DNA of 64,000 bases, from contig NZ_AUBH01000012.1 of the NCBI RefSeq assembly GCF_000429145.1, positions 1-64,000 of the forward strand. Direction: 5' to 3'. Shown here in pieces: positions 53,848-64,000 of this stretch (its first letter is position 1; each line of letters opens with the position of its first letter). The DNA comes from Aestuariibacter salexigens DSM 15300 (GTDB lineage Bacteria; Pseudomonadota; Gammaproteobacteria; Enterobacterales; Alteromonadaceae). The notes below the pieces were generated by a model. The model saw nothing but the letters and a program-made list of their open reading frames with translations, made no database searches and was not told where the DNA came from. Made by a program: the position numbers and the translations under genes.

Positions 53848-54486
53848 TCAGGGCATGAGGCGCTGGATGGTCCAGCTGTCATCAGGCTGTCTGGTATATT
53901 CAAGTCGATCGTGCAGACGGTGTTCACCACCCTGCCAAAACTCGATCTGTTGGGGAACCACGCGAAATCCTCCCCAAAATTTAGGTAATGGGATCTCTCC
54001 CTGAGCAAACTTTTGCTTTATTTCCATAAACTTGCCCATCAATGCATGGCGCGCCGATATCGGTTTACTTTGTTGTGATGCCCACGCCGCCAGTTGGCTC
54101 TCGCGCGGCCGACTGGCAAAGTACTTAGCCACTTCAAGGGTACTGAGCTGTTCAGCATAACCAATCACCCTTACCTGTCGCTCCAGCAGGTACCATGGGA
54201 AGTGCAGAGATATTTTATTGTTATGCTCAAGCTCTCTCGCCTTGCGGGATTCCAGATTGGTATAAAACACAAAACCTGCTGGACCAACATCTTTGAGCAG
54301 TACAATACGCTGTGAAGGCTGCCCATCCTCGCCAACGGTGGCCACCGTCATGGCGGTTGGGTCCGGTATTTGCGCATCGACAACGTCTTTTAACCAGCGC
54401 TCAAACTGCACAATAGGGTTTGCGTCGACATCCTGTTCTGTGAGACTGCCACGAGAATACTGACGCCGGATATCCTGCAATTGCAT
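53848..54486 (-). CDS. pdxH: Pyridoxamine 5'-phosphate oxidase
   Basis: FMN enzyme that makes pyridoxal phosphate from pyridoxine or pyridoxamine phosphate. The 212-residue protein has [38 protein letters not shown], and the C-terminal signature [15 protein letters not shown]. It begins with ATG right after the era stop (TAAATG). The usual gene after era is recO, so this neighbour is unusual. Confidence 0.97.
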   Translation of the reverse strand: MQLQDIRRQYSRGSLTEQDVDANPIVQFERWLKDVVDAQIPDPTAMTVATVGEDGQPSQRIVLLKDVGPAGFVFYTNLESRKARELEHNNKISLHFPWYLLERQVRVIGYAEQLSTLEVAKYFASRPRESQLAAWASQQSKPISARHALMGKFMEIKQKFAQGEIPLPKFWGGFRVVPQQIEFWQGGEHRLHDRLEYTRQPDDSWTIQRLMP

Positions 54487-55395
54487 TTAGTTATTCTCCC
54501 CGTAGCCAAGGCTGCGCAGCGCTCTTTCATCGTCTGCCCAACCAGACTTTACTTTGACCCAAAGTTCGAGAAATACCTTGTTTTCGAATAACGCCTCCAT
54601 GTCTTTACGGGCTTCAGCGCCGATGGTTTTAAGGTGCTGACCACCCTTGCCTATCACCATACGCTTCTGCCCTTCCCGCTCCACCAGGATCAGGCCATTA
54701 ATTCGCATGACGCCATTTTCAGTGAGCTTAAACTGTTCAATTTCTACCGTCACCGAATAGGGCAGCTCGTCACCGGTATAACGCATCAGTTTTTCGCGAA
54801 TAATTTCAGCCGCCATAAAGCGACTGGAACGGTCGGTGATGTAATCTTCCGGGAAGTAGAATTCACTCTCCGGCAACTGCTGCTGCACCAGTTCCCTTAG
54901 TTCGTCCACGTTGCGACCGTGTTTGGCGCTAACAGGGATAATCTGTTCAAATTCATGCTGCGTGTTTAGCCACGCCAGATGCTCCATCAGTGCCGCTTTG
55001 TCCTTCACATTGTCGGCTTTGTTCACAATCATGAAACAGGGAAGACCGCTATATTTGACCTTTTCAAGCACCAGCTGGTCATCGTCTGTCCAGCGTGTCC
55101 CTTCAACCACAAACAACACCAAACTAACATCTGCCAATGAGCTGCTGGCCGCGCGATTCATCAGCCTGTTAATTGCCCGTTTTTCTTCTTTATGCAGTCC
55201 GGGCGTGTCAACGTACACAGTTTGTTTATTATCACGACTGTCTATGCCGAGGATCCGGTGTCGGGTCGTCTGAGGTTTTTTAGACGTAATACTGACTTTG
55301 TAGCCGAGCAGCCTATTCAGCAGGGTACTTTTTCCTACGTTAGGTCGACCGACAATGGCAACAAGGCCGCAGTATGTAGTTCCGCTATCTGACAT
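54487..55395 (-). CDS. era: GTPase Era
   Basis: GTPase for 16S rRNA maturation and small-subunit assembly. The ATG at 55395 ([13 protein letters not shown]) overlaps the rnc stop by 11 bases and gives 302 residues, the family length; 27 further codons upstream lie inside rnc and are rejected. G1 is [10 protein letters not shown]3 DTPG, G4 NKAD; the KH domain has the [14 protein letters not shown] motif. Order lepA-lepB-rnc-era is standard. Confidence 0.97.
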   Translation of the reverse strand: MSDSGTTYCGLVAIVGRPNVGKSTLLNRLLGYKVSITSKKPQTTRHRILGIDSRDNKQTVYVDTPGLHKEEKRAINRLMNRAASSSLADVSLVLFVVEGTRWTDDDQLVLEKVKYSGLPCFMIVNKADNVKDKAALMEHLAWLNTQHEFEQIIPVSAKHGRNVDELRELVQQQLPESEFYFPEDYITDRSSRFMAAEIIREKLMRYTGDELPYSVTVEIEQFKLTENGVMRINGLILVEREGQKRMVIGKGGQHLKTIGAEARKDMEALFENKVFLELWVKVKSGWADDERALRSLGYGENN

Positions 55396-56071
55396 TTGAG
55401 AGCTGCTCCAGTGCTTGCTTTGCCGCATCCTGCTCTGCGCGACGTCGGCTGTTGCCTGTTCCCGTGACCGTATCATTTAACAGCGTCACACTACAGGTGA
55501 CGGTAAATGTTTGATCGTGGGACTTACCGCTGATGTCGCTAATCTCGTAATTTGGCAAAGGTTGCTTGCGGCCTTGCAAAAACTCTTGCAAGCGGGTTTT
55601 ATGATCTTTCGGATGGGCATTCGGATCGAGCTTTTCGATTCGGGTAGAAAACCATTCGGTCACGAGCTTTTCACAGGTGTCGATGCCTGCTTCCAGGTAA
55701 ATCGCCCCAATGATGGCTTCTACCGCATCAGCGAGTATGGAGCCCCGTCGATGGCCTCCGCTTTTCATTTCTCCCGGCCCGAGATTAAGTAGTTCTCCAA
55801 TGCCCATTTCTTTACCCAAGGCTGCCAGTGTTTCACCTTTTACTAGACTCGCACGCATGCGCGTCAGCTTACCTTCTGGCTGGGTTGGAAAACGATGGTA
55901 GAGGGTTTTGGCTATCAGCATGCCAAGCACTGCGTCGCCAAGATACTCAAGGCGTTCATTGTGCTCGCGAGCGGCGCTGCGGTGTGTCAGTGCCCGCTTT
56001 AGGAGCTTAGGCTCCTTAAACGTATAGCCAATTTGCTTGTAAAACTTTGTGTAGTTTGCCGTTACTGGCAT
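55385..56071 (-). CDS. rnc: Ribonuclease III
   Basis: Double-strand-specific RNase that processes rRNA precursors and some mRNAs. The 228-residue protein has the signature [16 protein letters not shown], the second acidic site [13 protein letters not shown], and a C-terminal dsRBD ([38 protein letters not shown]). It starts at the lepB stop (1-base overlap). Confidence 0.97.
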   Translation of the reverse strand: MPVTANYTKFYKQIGYTFKEPKLLKRALTHRSAAREHNERLEYLGDAVLGMLIAKTLYHRFPTQPEGKLTRMRASLVKGETLAALGKEMGIGELLNLGPGEMKSGGHRRGSILADAVEAIIGAIYLEAGIDTCEKLVTEWFSTRIEKLDPNAHPKDHKTRLQEFLQGRKQPLPNYEISDISGKSHDQTFTVTCSVTLLNDTVTGTGNSRRRAEQDAAKQALEQLSNVR

Positions 56072-57009
56072 TATTGAATGCCGCCTACACGGTTAAAGCG
56101 AATACCCGTCGGTACCCAGTTGGGCAGCCAACTGGAGGGATCACGTTCAAATTCAAAACTGATCCATATTGCCACTGCCTGACCAACCAGATGCTGGTCT
56201 TCAACGAAGCCCCAGTAGCGACTGTCGCGGCTGTTGTCGCGATTGTCACCAAGCACAAAATATTGGCCTTCTGGCACGATCCACTCATTTATGCGCGTGC
56301 CCGGCTGAGTGTAATAGCGAAACTCTTTTGGCAACAAGGCTAAGTTCAAACGCTCAATCGGGGGTACAGCAGGATTACGTAAAATCTCATGCTCGACTTC
56401 GCCCAATTGTTCAGAAAACCTTTCCAGCGCACTGCCATTTTGCTTAAAGGTTTCATTTTCCTGGAAGGTAAGTTTCACCGGTTTAATTGCTTCGCAATCA
56501 CTGCCGTCGTCACAAGCAGGCTTGATATACAGCGCCTTGTTGCGGTACTCGATGATATCTCCCGGCAGACCCACAACCCGTTTGATGTAGTCGATGCTGG
56601 GCTCTTCAGGATATTTAAATACCACTACGTCACCACGCTCAGGTGCCCCTGTATCAACAAACTTCTTTCTAAATACCGGGTCTTTGAGGCCGTAGGCGTA
56701 CTTTTCAACCAGAATAAAATCGCCTACCAACAACGTTGGCATCATTGAGCCAGAGGGGATCTGAAATGGCTCGTAAAGAAACGAACGTAGGACCAGTACA
56801 AAAGCAATAACAGGAAAGATTTGCTGGGCCGTATCGACGATATAGGGCAATTTCACTTCGTTGTTGAGCGCGGAAGTTGCACCGGTGCTTGATTCAATCA
56901 CCGCCTGACGTTCTCTGCGCTTAGGGGCGAAGACCAATGAATCAATCAGCCAGATAAGACCCGAGCCAACCGTCAATATGACGAGAAATAACGAAAAATA
57001 GTTGGCCAT
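56071..57009 (-). CDS. lepB: Signal peptidase I
   Basis: Membrane serine protease that removes signal peptides of exported proteins, including those of the PEP-CTERM and pilus-related products here that lack lipoboxes. The 312-residue protein has N-terminal membrane segments (3-27 and about 62-78), the Ser88/Lys143 catalytic dyad in PSGSMMPTL and DYIKRVVGLPGD, and the C-terminal box GDNRDNSRDSRYWGFV. It shares a base with the lepA stop. Confidence 0.97.
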   Translation of the reverse strand: MANYFSLFLVILTVGSGLIWLIDSLVFAPKRRERQAVIESSTGATSALNNEVKLPYIVDTAQQIFPVIAFVLVLRSFLYEPFQIPSGSMMPTLLVGDFILVEKYAYGLKDPVFRKKFVDTGAPERGDVVVFKYPEEPSIDYIKRVVGLPGDIIEYRNKALYIKPACDDGSDCEAIKPVKLTFQENETFKQNGSALERFSEQLGEVEHEILRNPAVPPIERLNLALLPKEFRYYTQPGTRINEWIVPEGQYFVLGDNRDNSRDSRYWGFVEDQHLVGQAVAIWISFEFERDPSSWLPNWVPTGIRFNRVGGIQ

Positions 57010-58805
57010 TACTTACCTACCTTCAATATTGCAAGGAATGCGTCCTGCGGCAGTTCTACGTTACCTACCTGCTTCATCCTTTTCTTTCCTTCTTTCTGCT
57101 TTTGCAAAAGCTTTTTCTTACGGCTGACGTCACCGCCGTAACATTTGGCAATAACGTTCTTGCGCAGCTGCTTAACCGTACTGCGGGCAATCACATGATT
57201 GCCAATAGCGGCCTGAATGGCAATATCGAACATTTGTCTTGGGATCAGCTCGCGCAGTTTATCCACTAGCTCTCTCCCTCGGGACTGGGCGTTATCACGG
57301 TGCGTTATCATAGCCAGTGCATCGACGCGTTCACCGTTAATCAGAATATCCACCCGCACCATGTCTGCGCTCTGGAATTTCTTGAAGTTGTAATCCAACG
57401 ATGCAAATCCGCGACTGGTAGATTTCAATCGGTCAAAGAAGTCCAGCACCACTTCTGCCATCGGTAATTCGTAAGTTACCGCCACCTGCTTACCGTGATA
57501 TTGCATGTTGGTTTGTACGCCGCGCTTTTCGACACATAACGTAATCACGTTGCCCAGATAATCCTGAGGCACCAGGATATGGGCTTCGACGATTGGCTCG
57601 CGGATCTCATCGATATCATTTACCGGTGGCAGGTTAGACGGATTATCAACCGACACGGTCTCGCCTTTGGTCGTGACCACTTCGTACACCACGGTCGGCG
57701 CAGTGGTGATCAGGTCAAGGTCGTACTCCCGCTCCAGACGTTCCTGGATGATTTCCATGTGCAACATACCCAGGAAACCGATACGGAAGCCAAAACCCAG
57801 TGCCGCTGAGGATTCTGGCTCATAAAACAATGACGCATCGTTGAGACTGAGTTTAGCCAGCGCGTCACGGAAATCTTCATAATCGTCGGAACTGACCGGA
57901 AACAGGCCGGCATAGACCTGCGGCTTAACTTTCTTAAACCCAGGCAGGGCTTTATCAGCAGGTTGCTTGGCCAGTGTGATGGTATCGCCAACTGGCGCGC
58001 CGTGGATCTCTTTGATACCAGCGATAATGAAACCTACTTCACCGCACTTAAGCACGTCTTTCTCGGTTTGCTTGGGTGTAAAAATCCCTAACTTATCAAC
58101 CTGATGGGCCTGTCCCGTAGACATGATTTTAATTTTGTCTTTGGCATTAAGCTGTCCCTGCATGATCCTGACCAGCGACACAACCCCCTGATAATTATCA
58201 AACCATGAATCAACGATTAAGGCTTTTAATGGTGCGTCTGGGTCACCCTCAGGGGGTGGGATCTTATTAACAATGACCTCAAGTACTTCATCAATCCCTA
58301 CGCCGGTCTTTGCACTGCAGCGCACCGCATCGATAGCATCAATACCCACAATATCTTCGATTTCTTCGGCAACACGCTCAGGCTCAGCCTGTGGAAGATC
58401 AATCTTGTTCAAGATCGGTACTACTTCCATATCCATATCGATAGCGGTATAGCAGTTTGCCAGGGTCTGCGCTTCCACGCCCTGCCCTGCGTCAACCACC
58501 AGTAGTGCACCCTCACAGGCAGCCAGAGAACGAGAGACCTCATAGGTGAAATCGACATGCCCAGGCGTGTCGATAAAGTTCAGTTGATAGGTTTCACCAT
58601 CACTGGCAGTGTAATTCAGCGTGACACTCTGTGCTTTGATGGTAATGCCACGTTCACGCTCAAGATCCATGGAGTCAAGGACCTGTTCTGCCATTTCGCG
58701 ATCTGTCAGACCACCGCAATGTTGAATAAGTCGATCGGAGAGCGTCGATTTGCCGTGGTCAATGTGGGCAATAATCGAAAAGTTTCTAATGTGCTTGTGT
58801 TGCAT
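57009..58805 (-). CDS. lepA: Elongation factor 4 (LepA)
   Basis: Ribosome-associated GTPase related to EF-G. The 598-residue protein has G1 [10 protein letters not shown]3 DTPGHVDF, G4 NKID, EF-G-like domains II, III and V, and the LepA-specific C-terminal domain ending in the basic [21 protein letters not shown] region. It is 150 bases from rseC on the same strand; that gap holds two hairpins (TTTGCG/CGCAAA and GCGACC/GGTCGC arms). Confidence 0.98.
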   Translation of the reverse strand: MQHKHIRNFSIIAHIDHGKSTLSDRLIQHCGGLTDREMAEQVLDSMDLERERGITIKAQSVTLNYTASDGETYQLNFIDTPGHVDFTYEVSRSLAACEGALLVVDAGQGVEAQTLANCYTAIDMDMEVVPILNKIDLPQAEPERVAEEIEDIVGIDAIDAVRCSAKTGVGIDEVLEVIVNKIPPPEGDPDAPLKALIVDSWFDNYQGVVSLVRIMQGQLNAKDKIKIMSTGQAHQVDKLGIFTPKQTEKDVLKCGEVGFIIAGIKEIHGAPVGDTITLAKQPADKALPGFKKVKPQVYAGLFPVSSDDYEDFRDALAKLSLNDASLFYEPESSAALGFGFRIGFLGMLHMEIIQERLEREYDLDLITTAPTVVYEVVTTKGETVSVDNPSNLPPVNDIDEIREPIVEAHILVPQDYLGNVITLCVEKRGVQTNMQYHGKQVAVTYELPMAEVVLDFFDRLKSTSRGFASLDYNFKKFQSADMVRVDILINGERVDALAMITHRDNAQSRGRELVDKLRELIPRQMFDIAIQAAIGNHVIARSTVKQLRKNVIAKCYGGDVSRKKKLLQKQKEGKKRMKQVGNVELPQDAFLAILKVGK

Positions 58806-58955
58806 AAAGGTTTATCAAACTACCTGCAGATACGCTTGTTAATGCGACCTTGTACGCTTGGTCGCGCAATACGGATGATGCTAAAAATTCAAGCCGCGAT
58901 TTTACAGGGTTATTACTCAGTTTGCGAATATCTGATGCGCAAACTCGACGACAGG

Positions 58956-59438
58956 CTATTCGAGCGAGATGGCCTGACAGTGCACCGCATCAGATTGCGG
59001 CAACACTCTTATGACCGAAGGGGTAAACTGCGCATGGCTATCGCGTTTGACATAACCTGATACCGCAACAAAGGTCGCCATAGTGACAAATACAGTAAAT
59101 AACAAATTCCAGGCTTCGTGAGACAACCCCAGCCAGGGCAGCAGAATGTGTCCAACACTGGCAGCGCCAATCAGTGCTAGCAGAGGGATAACGTAAATCC
59201 ACAGTGAAGCGCCCAATAAATGCGCCTCGGGCAGACCAATGACCACCTGTTGCCCAACGCTGACCGGTCGCTCGCATGCCAGTTCGAGTGATTGCGTTTT
59301 GTTCGCCAGTGCTCTGGCAACCACGCCGGTGCCACAATGGGTATTCGCCTGACAGCCACCGCAGGTGGTTTTCACCGCCGCCTCCACTACAATGGTGTGC
59401 TTTTTTACTTCAACAACGGTGGCGGTTTCTTCAATCAT
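58956..59438 (-). CDS. rseC: RseC family protein
   Basis: Inner-membrane protein of the RseC/SoxR-reducing group. The 160-residue protein has the N-terminal Cys motif C26-x2-C29-x5-C35 (CGGCQANTHC), then two membrane helices (GASLWIYVIPLLALIGAAS and WNLLFTVFVTMATFVAV). It overlaps the rseB stop by 4 bases, as the last gene of rpoE-rseABC. Confidence 0.93.
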   Translation of the reverse strand: MIEETATVVEVKKHTIVVEAAVKTTCGGCQANTHCGTGVVARALANKTQSLELACERPVSVGQQVVIGLPEAHLLGASLWIYVIPLLALIGAASVGHILLPWLGLSHEAWNLLFTVFVTMATFVAVSGYVKRDSHAQFTPSVIRVLPQSDAVHCQAISLE

Positions 59439-60466
59439 GGTTGTGGGGTTGTCGAGGCAAGTGTGACAGAGGTAGCAATAGCATTCGCCGTTTGCGGCGG
59501 TAATTTCCCTACTACGGTAACTTGCACATTACCGACCTGTCGGGTGAGCAATGTATTGGACTGATGACGAAGTGCGGCATTCGCCTCATCGACGGTATCT
59601 GCGCGCTGTACATACACAGACACATCAACCATACCGTCGGTTAGCATCATATATTCAACAATGTTACCGGTAATCGGTAAGCGATGAATATCACGCTTGA
59701 TTGCCCGCATACCTTGCGGTTTAAAGCCGATATCCCAGTTATATATCCGTGCCGTGGAAGGACTGATATTAACCACTTCCGGCAGAGATGCCCTGTCAAT
59801 CTGTGCGAAATAATCCGAAGGTTCGTCATACACCAACAGATCGACAATCTGGACCTGCTCAATCACCTGCCCCTGCTCGTCTTCCATGTTGGCCTTCAAT
59901 AACAGGCCCGTTTCCTGATCCAGCCAAATGCTGTACCCAAAACGGCTTTTGTCTTTGCTGATCAACCTTAACTGCTGAGCTGGTCTCCCCGCGACACGAC
60001 TGCGTCCCACCAATACAAAATTATAGGCGTCCTGCAGCGCTACCGGGTTGTACAATAGCTGGCCGGGAAGGGGGCCATTAATGATATCTGCAATCAGTGT
60101 ATAAGGCGGCATATCCGGCTCGAAATAACTGATCTTATCGCCAATGCGCAACGCCTCGCGGCCGGGACCGTTAAGGAGGGACAAGTGCTCCATTGACAGC
60201 CCGCTCTCGGAAAGCGCGTGGCGCCATATATACGGCACAGCATCGCTGCCCGGTTGGAAAGCAACAAACGATGCTGAAAAGTTAAGTGTTCTACTGGCAT
60301 TTGCCAGACGCGACACCCACTGTTCTGGCGTTGCTGATTGGATACTGAATGTCTGCTGTTGGGATAGGACCTCGCCGTCATCAGCCTGGTCAGCTTCAAC
60401 ATCCTGAGCTGCCAGACTGCTGCTGACGAGTAGGCTGGCCGCCGCCAGCAATATAGCAGTGCGCAT
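59435..60466 (-). CDS. rseB: Sigma-E regulatory protein RseB
   Basis: Periplasmic protein that binds RseA and shields it from DegS until lipopolysaccharide intermediates compete. The 343-residue protein has a signal peptide (MRTAILLAAASLLVSSSLAAQ), the LolA-like N-terminal domain (FSASFVAFQPGSDAVPYIWRH) and a C-terminal MucB/RseB domain. Its start shares one base with the rseA stop. Confidence 0.95.
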   Translation of the reverse strand: MRTAILLAAASLLVSSSLAAQDVEADQADDGEVLSQQQTFSIQSATPEQWVSRLANASRTLNFSASFVAFQPGSDAVPYIWRHALSESGLSMEHLSLLNGPGREALRIGDKISYFEPDMPPYTLIADIINGPLPGQLLYNPVALQDAYNFVLVGRSRVAGRPAQQLRLISKDKSRFGYSIWLDQETGLLLKANMEDEQGQVIEQVQIVDLLVYDEPSDYFAQIDRASLPEVVNISPSTARIYNWDIGFKPQGMRAIKRDIHRLPITGNIVEYMMLTDGMVDVSVYVQRADTVDEANAALRHQSNTLLTRQVGNVQVTVVGKLPPQTANAIATSVTLASTTPQP

Positions 60467-61071
60467 TATTTTTTAGGTTGCTCTGACGTGTCGTCAGTGT
60501 CTCGCGTGTCTTGTGGAGGGGTTTCCTGCTGACCAGCATGCTTAAGCCTCAGCTGCTGCTGATGATCGGTCAAAAAGGCGTTAATGCGCTGCCTCTGTTC
60601 AACGGCATCAGTTTGTGGCACAGCTCGAGTTTGTTGCAGACTGACCGGTGCAAGCCCACCCTGAATACCCACACCTGGCACTGGCGGTGCGGTAATAAAC
60701 GGTTCTTGTGATTCTGGTTGGTTATAGGTCTGGACACCAAATACCACGGCAACCGCTACCGACGCGGCAATCGCAAACTGACCACCCTGCTTAAGCAAAG
60801 GTGCGATTTGCGCAGCGCCAGGCACACTGTACCAACGACGCTTTGGCGCCAGTACAACGGGTTCCTGCTCAAGCGCATCAGCAACCGATGCACTGATGTC
60901 GAAATGTCCGTTTAAAGGCATCTCTTTTCTCAGCGCGGCTCTGACCACATGATAACGGTGCCAGCGTTCAGCCAACTGGCTATCTGATGCGATCGATGCA
61001 ATCAGCGCGTCATCCTGATGTTCACCATCAATGATTGCTGATAAATGTTCTTGCTGTTGCGTCATATACAC
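60466..61071 (-). CDS. rseA: Anti-sigma-E factor RseA
   Basis: Single-pass membrane anti-sigma factor. The 201-residue protein has the N-terminal sigma-binding domain (HLSAIIDGEHQDDALIASIASDSQLAERWHRYHVVRAALR), a membrane helix (FAIAASVAVAVVFGV, about 98-112) and a periplasmic tail rich in Gln and Pro, the substrate of DegS and RseP. It is 63 bases after rpoE. Confidence 0.94.
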   Translation of the reverse strand: MYMTQQQEHLSAIIDGEHQDDALIASIASDSQLAERWHRYHVVRAALRKEMPLNGHFDISASVADALEQEPVVLAPKRRWYSVPGAAQIAPLLKQGGQFAIAASVAVAVVFGVQTYNQPESQEPFITAPPVPGVGIQGGLAPVSLQQTRAVPQTDAVEQRQRINAFLTDHQQQLRLKHAGQQETPPQDTRDTDDTSEQPKK

Positions 61072-61134
61072 CCAATCCTGAAGAATGCGTTAATTTTGAC
61101 CTAAGTTTTTTTCAATGTCACGTCACAGACCTGA

Positions 61135-61713
61135 TCATCGTTGCAGTAATGGTTGCACCACCTTATCAATGGCTTCTCGTGCCCTGAAGATGCGTGATCT
61201 CACCGTACCCACCGGGCAGTCCATTACTTTCGCTATGTCTTCGTAGCTCAATCCTTCGATTTCCCGCAGGGTTATGGCCATACGCAAATCATCAGGGAGC
61301 TGGTCTACCGTGTCGAACAAAATACGTTGCAACTCGTCAGACATTAAACTTTTCTCTGGCGTATTGCTTTCGCGCAACGCCTCACTACCATCGTAGTAAT
61401 CGGCTTCATCAGCGTCGACATCGTTTGCAGGCGGTTTGCGGCTCTGTGACACAAGATAATTCTTGGCACTGTTCACCGCAATGCGATACAGCCAGGTATA
61501 AAAGGCGCTATCCCCCCTAAAATTAGGTAGCGCTCGATACGCTTTAATAAACGCTTCTTGCGTTACATCAGCGACATCGCCCGGATGTTTCACATAGCGA
61601 GACACAAGATGCGCTACTTTGTGTTGGTATCGCTGTACCAACAAATTAAACGCATTCTTATCGCCACGCTGCACACGTTCTACGATATTTTTATCTGTAA
61701 TTTGCTCGCTCAT
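61135..61713 (-). CDS. rpoE: Envelope stress sigma factor RpoE
   Basis: ECF sigma factor for outer membrane stress, 192 residues like E. coli RpoE (191). Region 2 holds DVTQEAFIKAYRALPNFRGDSAFYTWLYRIA; region 4 holds EIEGLSYEDIAKVMDCPVGTVRSRIFRAREA. The order rpoE-rseA-rseB-rseC is the standard operon. It is distinct from the ChrR-linked ECF factor at 10.1 kb. A GGAG lies about 14 bases upstream of the ATG, rather far. Confidence 0.98.
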   Translation of the reverse strand: MSEQITDKNIVERVQRGDKNAFNLLVQRYQHKVAHLVSRYVKHPGDVADVTQEAFIKAYRALPNFRGDSAFYTWLYRIAVNSAKNYLVSQSRKPPANDVDADEADYYDGSEALRESNTPEKSLMSDELQRILFDTVDQLPDDLRMAITLREIEGLSYEDIAKVMDCPVGTVRSRIFRAREAIDKVVQPLLQR

Positions 61714-61764
61714 TCGAGCCAGTTCTCCTTTATTACTACCCGATTGGCTCTCGCAAGCACTAAG

Positions 61765-61792
61765 GTAGACTACCGCGTGTCACAAAAAGTTC
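61765..61792 (-). promoter_or_regulatory. Autoregulatory sigma-E promoter of rpoE
   Basis: On the minus strand GAACTT (61787-61792), 16 bases, then GTCTAC (61765-61770), close to the sigma-E consensus GGAACTT and GTCTAA. About 45 bases upstream of the rpoE ATG. Direct self-activation as in E. coli is expected. Confidence 0.8.
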
Positions 61793-61971
61793 GATTCAAC
61801 GCAAAAAATTGTGCATTTATCTCTGAATTGTTGAAATTGCCGCGCATTAAAGCCGATTAAAACAACTTTTTACAGCACTATTATGTGCAGCCTATAATCG
61901 CAGTTATCAAGTCTAACGCGGTTTTTAGGAAATCCTTATCATCATGCCAGCTACTATCGTGTGTCATCGTT

Positions 61972-63585
61972 ATGCATAATGCCGTTGAACATCGTTGTGA
62001 TGTACTGATTATTGGCAGCGGAGCCGCAGGCTTAAGTCTTGCCCTCAAGTTAGCCGATCACTGTCAGGTTATTGTGCTCAGTAAAAGTGAAGTCAGCGAG
62101 GGGTCAACCCGCTACGCACAGGGCGGCATCGCTGCTGTTTTCGACGCTCAGGACTCTATCGACTCTCACGTTCAGGATACATTAATCGCTGGGGCGGGAC
62201 TGTGCGATGAGGATGCGGTGCGCTATACCGCAAGTCGCGCAAAATCCTGTATGCAGTGGCTGATCCAGTTTGGCGTGCCGTTCGACACCGAAAAAGGCGA
62301 AGATGGTAAGGACCGTTTTCACCTTACCCGCGAGGGTGGACATAGCCACCGTCGGATCCTGCATGCCGCCGATGCGACAGGCGAGGCCGTTCAAATCACA
62401 CTGGTCGATGCCGTTAATCGCCATCCTAACATTCATGTTTTTGAGCGCTACAACGCAGTTGATTTGATCAAAAGCAAACACAACCCTGACGAGTGTATTG
62501 GTGCCTACGTGTGGAATCGTAAACTGGAACATGTTGAGGTGATCCGTTCACGCTTTACCGCACTCGCCTCGGGCGGTGCCAGCAAAGTATATCAATATAC
62601 CTCTAATCCTGATGTATCCAGCGGCGACGGCATAGCCATGGCGTGGCGTGCTGGTTGTCGGGTTGCCAATATGGAATTTAATCAATTTCATCCAACCTGC
62701 CTGTTTCACCCTGAGGCTAGAAATTTTCTAATCAGTGAGGCGCTTCGCGGTGAAGGTGCTATCCTCTGCCACGCTAATGGCGAACGTTTCATGCATAAAT
62801 TCGACGAGCGCGGCGAGCTAGCTCCTCGTGACATCGTGGCTCGTGCTATCGATTATGAAATGAAGCGCCTGGGTGAAGACTGCATGTACCTGGATATCAG
62901 TCACAAACCTGCAGATTTTATCGTCAAGCACTTTCCAAACATCTACCGACGTTGTCGCGCCTTAGGTATCGATATTACCCGCCAGCCTATCCCGGTGGTG
63001 CCCGCCGCACATTACAGCTGCGGAGGTGTGATGACAAACTTTGACGCCAGAACCGATTTGGACAACCTCTACGCTGTTGGTGAGGTTGCCTATACAGGAC
63101 TGCACGGTGCCAATCGCATGGCCAGCAACTCACTGCTGGAGTGCATAGTGTTCGCTCACGCCGCTGCCGATCACATCACTACCCGGCTGTCCCAGCCGGC
63201 GAATGACGAACCTATTCCTGCATGGGATGAAAGTCAGGTGAATAATTCCGATGAAGAAGTGGTTATCCAGCACAACTGGCATGAGCTGCGCCTCTTCATG
63301 TGGGACTATGTGGGTATTGTCAGAACGACCAAGCGACTTGAGCGAGCATTGCGTCGCATCGAAATGTTGAAACAGGAGATTGAGGATTACTACTCAAACT
63401 TCCGAGTCAGCAACAACCTTCTCGAGCTCAGGAATCTGGTCACCGTTGCCGAGCTTATTGTTCGCTGTGCAATGAGCCGCAAAGAAAGCAGAGGCCTGCA
63501 TTACAACCTGGACTTCCCGGACAGCATGGAAAATGCCTCACCGAGTATTCTGGCCGGACGTAACAGAGAGCAGAATTCGGCATAG
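61972..63585 (+). CDS. nadB: L-aspartate oxidase
   Basis: Flavoprotein that oxidises aspartate to iminoaspartate for NAD synthesis. The start is ATG 61972 ([20 protein letters not shown]); 29 upstream in-frame codons are not family-like. The 537 residues agree with E. coli NadB (540). FAD fold [39 protein letters not shown]-type catalytic region, and [10 protein letters not shown]. Divergent from rpoE, as in E. coli. Its 3' end overlaps ygfX by 48 bases on the other strand. Confidence 0.97.
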   Translation: MHNAVEHRCDVLIIGSGAAGLSLALKLADHCQVIVLSKSEVSEGSTRYAQGGIAAVFDAQDSIDSHVQDTLIAGAGLCDEDAVRYTASRAKSCMQWLIQFGVPFDTEKGEDGKDRFHLTREGGHSHRRILHAADATGEAVQITLVDAVNRHPNIHVFERYNAVDLIKSKHNPDECIGAYVWNRKLEHVEVIRSRFTALASGGASKVYQYTSNPDVSSGDGIAMAWRAGCRVANMEFNQFHPTCLFHPEARNFLISEALRGEGAILCHANGERFMHKFDERGELAPRDIVARAIDYEMKRLGEDCMYLDISHKPADFIVKHFPNIYRRCRALGIDITRQPIPVVPAAHYSCGGVMTNFDARTDLDNLYAVGEVAYTGLHGANRMASNSLLECIVFAHAAADHITTRLSQPANDEPIPAWDESQVNNSDEEVVIQHNWHELRLFMWDYVGIVRTTKRLERALRRIEMLKQEIEDYYSNFRVSNNLLELRNLVTVAELIVRCAMSRKESRGLHYNLDFPDSMENASPSILAGRNREQNSA

Positions 63586-63984
63586 ACGACGAAAATCTCT
63601 TTCGTGACACTGGGTGTTGAACACCAGCTGAGCATTTACCCGTCCGCTAGACACGTTCTGCAAGTGCAACCAGATAATGGGACCGCATGCGCGACTGTCT
63701 TTGTGAATGTTGACCTGCTGTGGGAACGCGTTACTGTGTCGCCAACCTCTGCCGCATTCATCAAAGATAAATTGTTGTGGCTGCGACACGCTTGCATGGC
63801 CTTTACTAATACAATGCAGGCCTTGACCGACAAGTAACAGCATCAATGTACCCTGCCACAGAGTTTGATGCGGGATAATGTAAGACTGCCATTGGCTAAC
63901 AGCTAATGCTGCCGCCCCAAATAGGGCGGCGGAGCAATACGCACCAATGGCACTGGGTGCTATTCGAACATCATAGCTCGGCAC
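63538..63984 (-). CDS. ygfX: YgfX/CptA-like inner membrane protein
   Basis: A 148-residue protein with two hydrophobic segments near the N-terminus ([17 protein letters not shown] and [15 protein letters not shown]) and a soluble C-terminal part, as in YgfX. The E. coli protein is paired with SdhE (YgfY) and was reported to affect cell shape proteins. The start is GTG 63984, overlapping the apparent sdhE end by 14 bases. The position next to nadB is conserved. Sequence similarity in this family is low, so the call rests partly on context. Confidence 0.7.
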   Translation of the reverse strand: MPSYDVRIAPSAIGAYCSAALFGAAALAVSQWQSYIIPHQTLWQGTLMLLLVGQGLHCISKGHASVSQPQQFIFDECGRGWRHSNAFPQQVNIHKDSRACGPIIWLHLQNVSSGRVNAQLVFNTQCHERDFRRLCRILLSVTSGQNTR

Positions 63985-64000
63985 GACTTAATACAAGATC
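63971..64000 (-). CDS. sdhE: C-terminal end of SdhE (partial)
   Basis: From the right edge the minus strand reads nine codons (DLVLSRAEL) to a TGA at 63971. The frame, the 14-base overlap with ygfX and the sdhE-ygfX-nadB neighbourhood of gammaproteobacteria suggest the end of the flavinylation factor SdhE. Too short to prove by itself. Confidence 0.4.
   Translation of the reverse strand, partial: DLVLSRAEL

Overview
The window looks like a chromosomal segment of a marine gammaproteobacterium of the order Alteromonadales, most likely Alteromonadaceae or a close relative. I infer this from protein character and conserved gene neighbourhoods: bamD divergent from rluD-pgeF-clpB, a sodium-type pomAB pair beside xseB-ispA-dxs, thiL-nusB-ribH-ribB-ribE-ribD-nrdR-glyA, rpoE-rseABC-lepA-lepB-rnc-era, and serB divergent from ytjB. 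Coding density is high, and almost every gap over 100 bases holds a recognisable promoter or terminator. No tRNA or rRNA gene is visible, but a strong stable-RNA type promoter points out of the left edge.

Layout. 1-4.0 kb: the outward promoter, pssA, and a 941-residue TPR protein of the PrsT type that belongs to PEP-CTERM/exosortase systems. 4.0-9.4 kb: clpB with a heat-shock promoter, pgeF, rluD and divergent bamD. 9.4-15.9 kb: an ECF sigma factor/ChrR-type anti-sigma pair with a LON-domain protein, divergent from five overlapping genes (NTF2-like, SDR, FAD oxidoreductase, DUF1365, Cfa-type methyltransferase). This looks like a stress-induced membrane-lipid modification module. 15.9-17.6 kb: pomB and pomA. 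17.9-28.1 kb: isoprenoid precursor genes, pgpA, thiL, nusB, a riboflavin cluster with a hybrid RibB lacking GTP cyclohydrolase cysteines, nrdR and glyA. 28.3-36 kb: a lone lpxD, ettA, a small PilZ protein, a ParD/RelE-type toxin-antitoxin pair with a clear operator, a DUF885 lipoprotein and radA.

36-43.5 kb is rich in surface and c-di-GMP functions: an 842-residue protein with two PilZ motifs, and a minor pilin operon (fimT, pilW, pilX and an unusually large 684-residue pilin-like protein with a Cys/His cluster) divergent from a pilE-like pilin. A short block of tandem repeats and palindromes follows. 43.7-50.4 kb is a full SUF operon (iscR, sufBCDS, sufA, sufT, sufE) with two near-consensus IscR type 1 sites. 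50.6-51.3 kb holds a secreted PEP-CTERM protein behind a textbook sigma-54 promoter. 51.3-64 kb holds serB, ytjB, a TatD nuclease, pdxH, era, rnc, lepB, lepA, the rseC-rseB-rseA-rpoE envelope stress operon with its own sigma-E promoter, nadB, ygfX and the last codons of sdhE.

The most interesting points are: the separated parts of a PEP-CTERM system with sigma-54 control; the ECF/ChrR-linked lipid operon with a shared TGATCT element; the oversized Cys/His pilin in a minor pilin operon with no pilY1; and the paired IscR sites. All family calls were made by reading the sequence without database searches.
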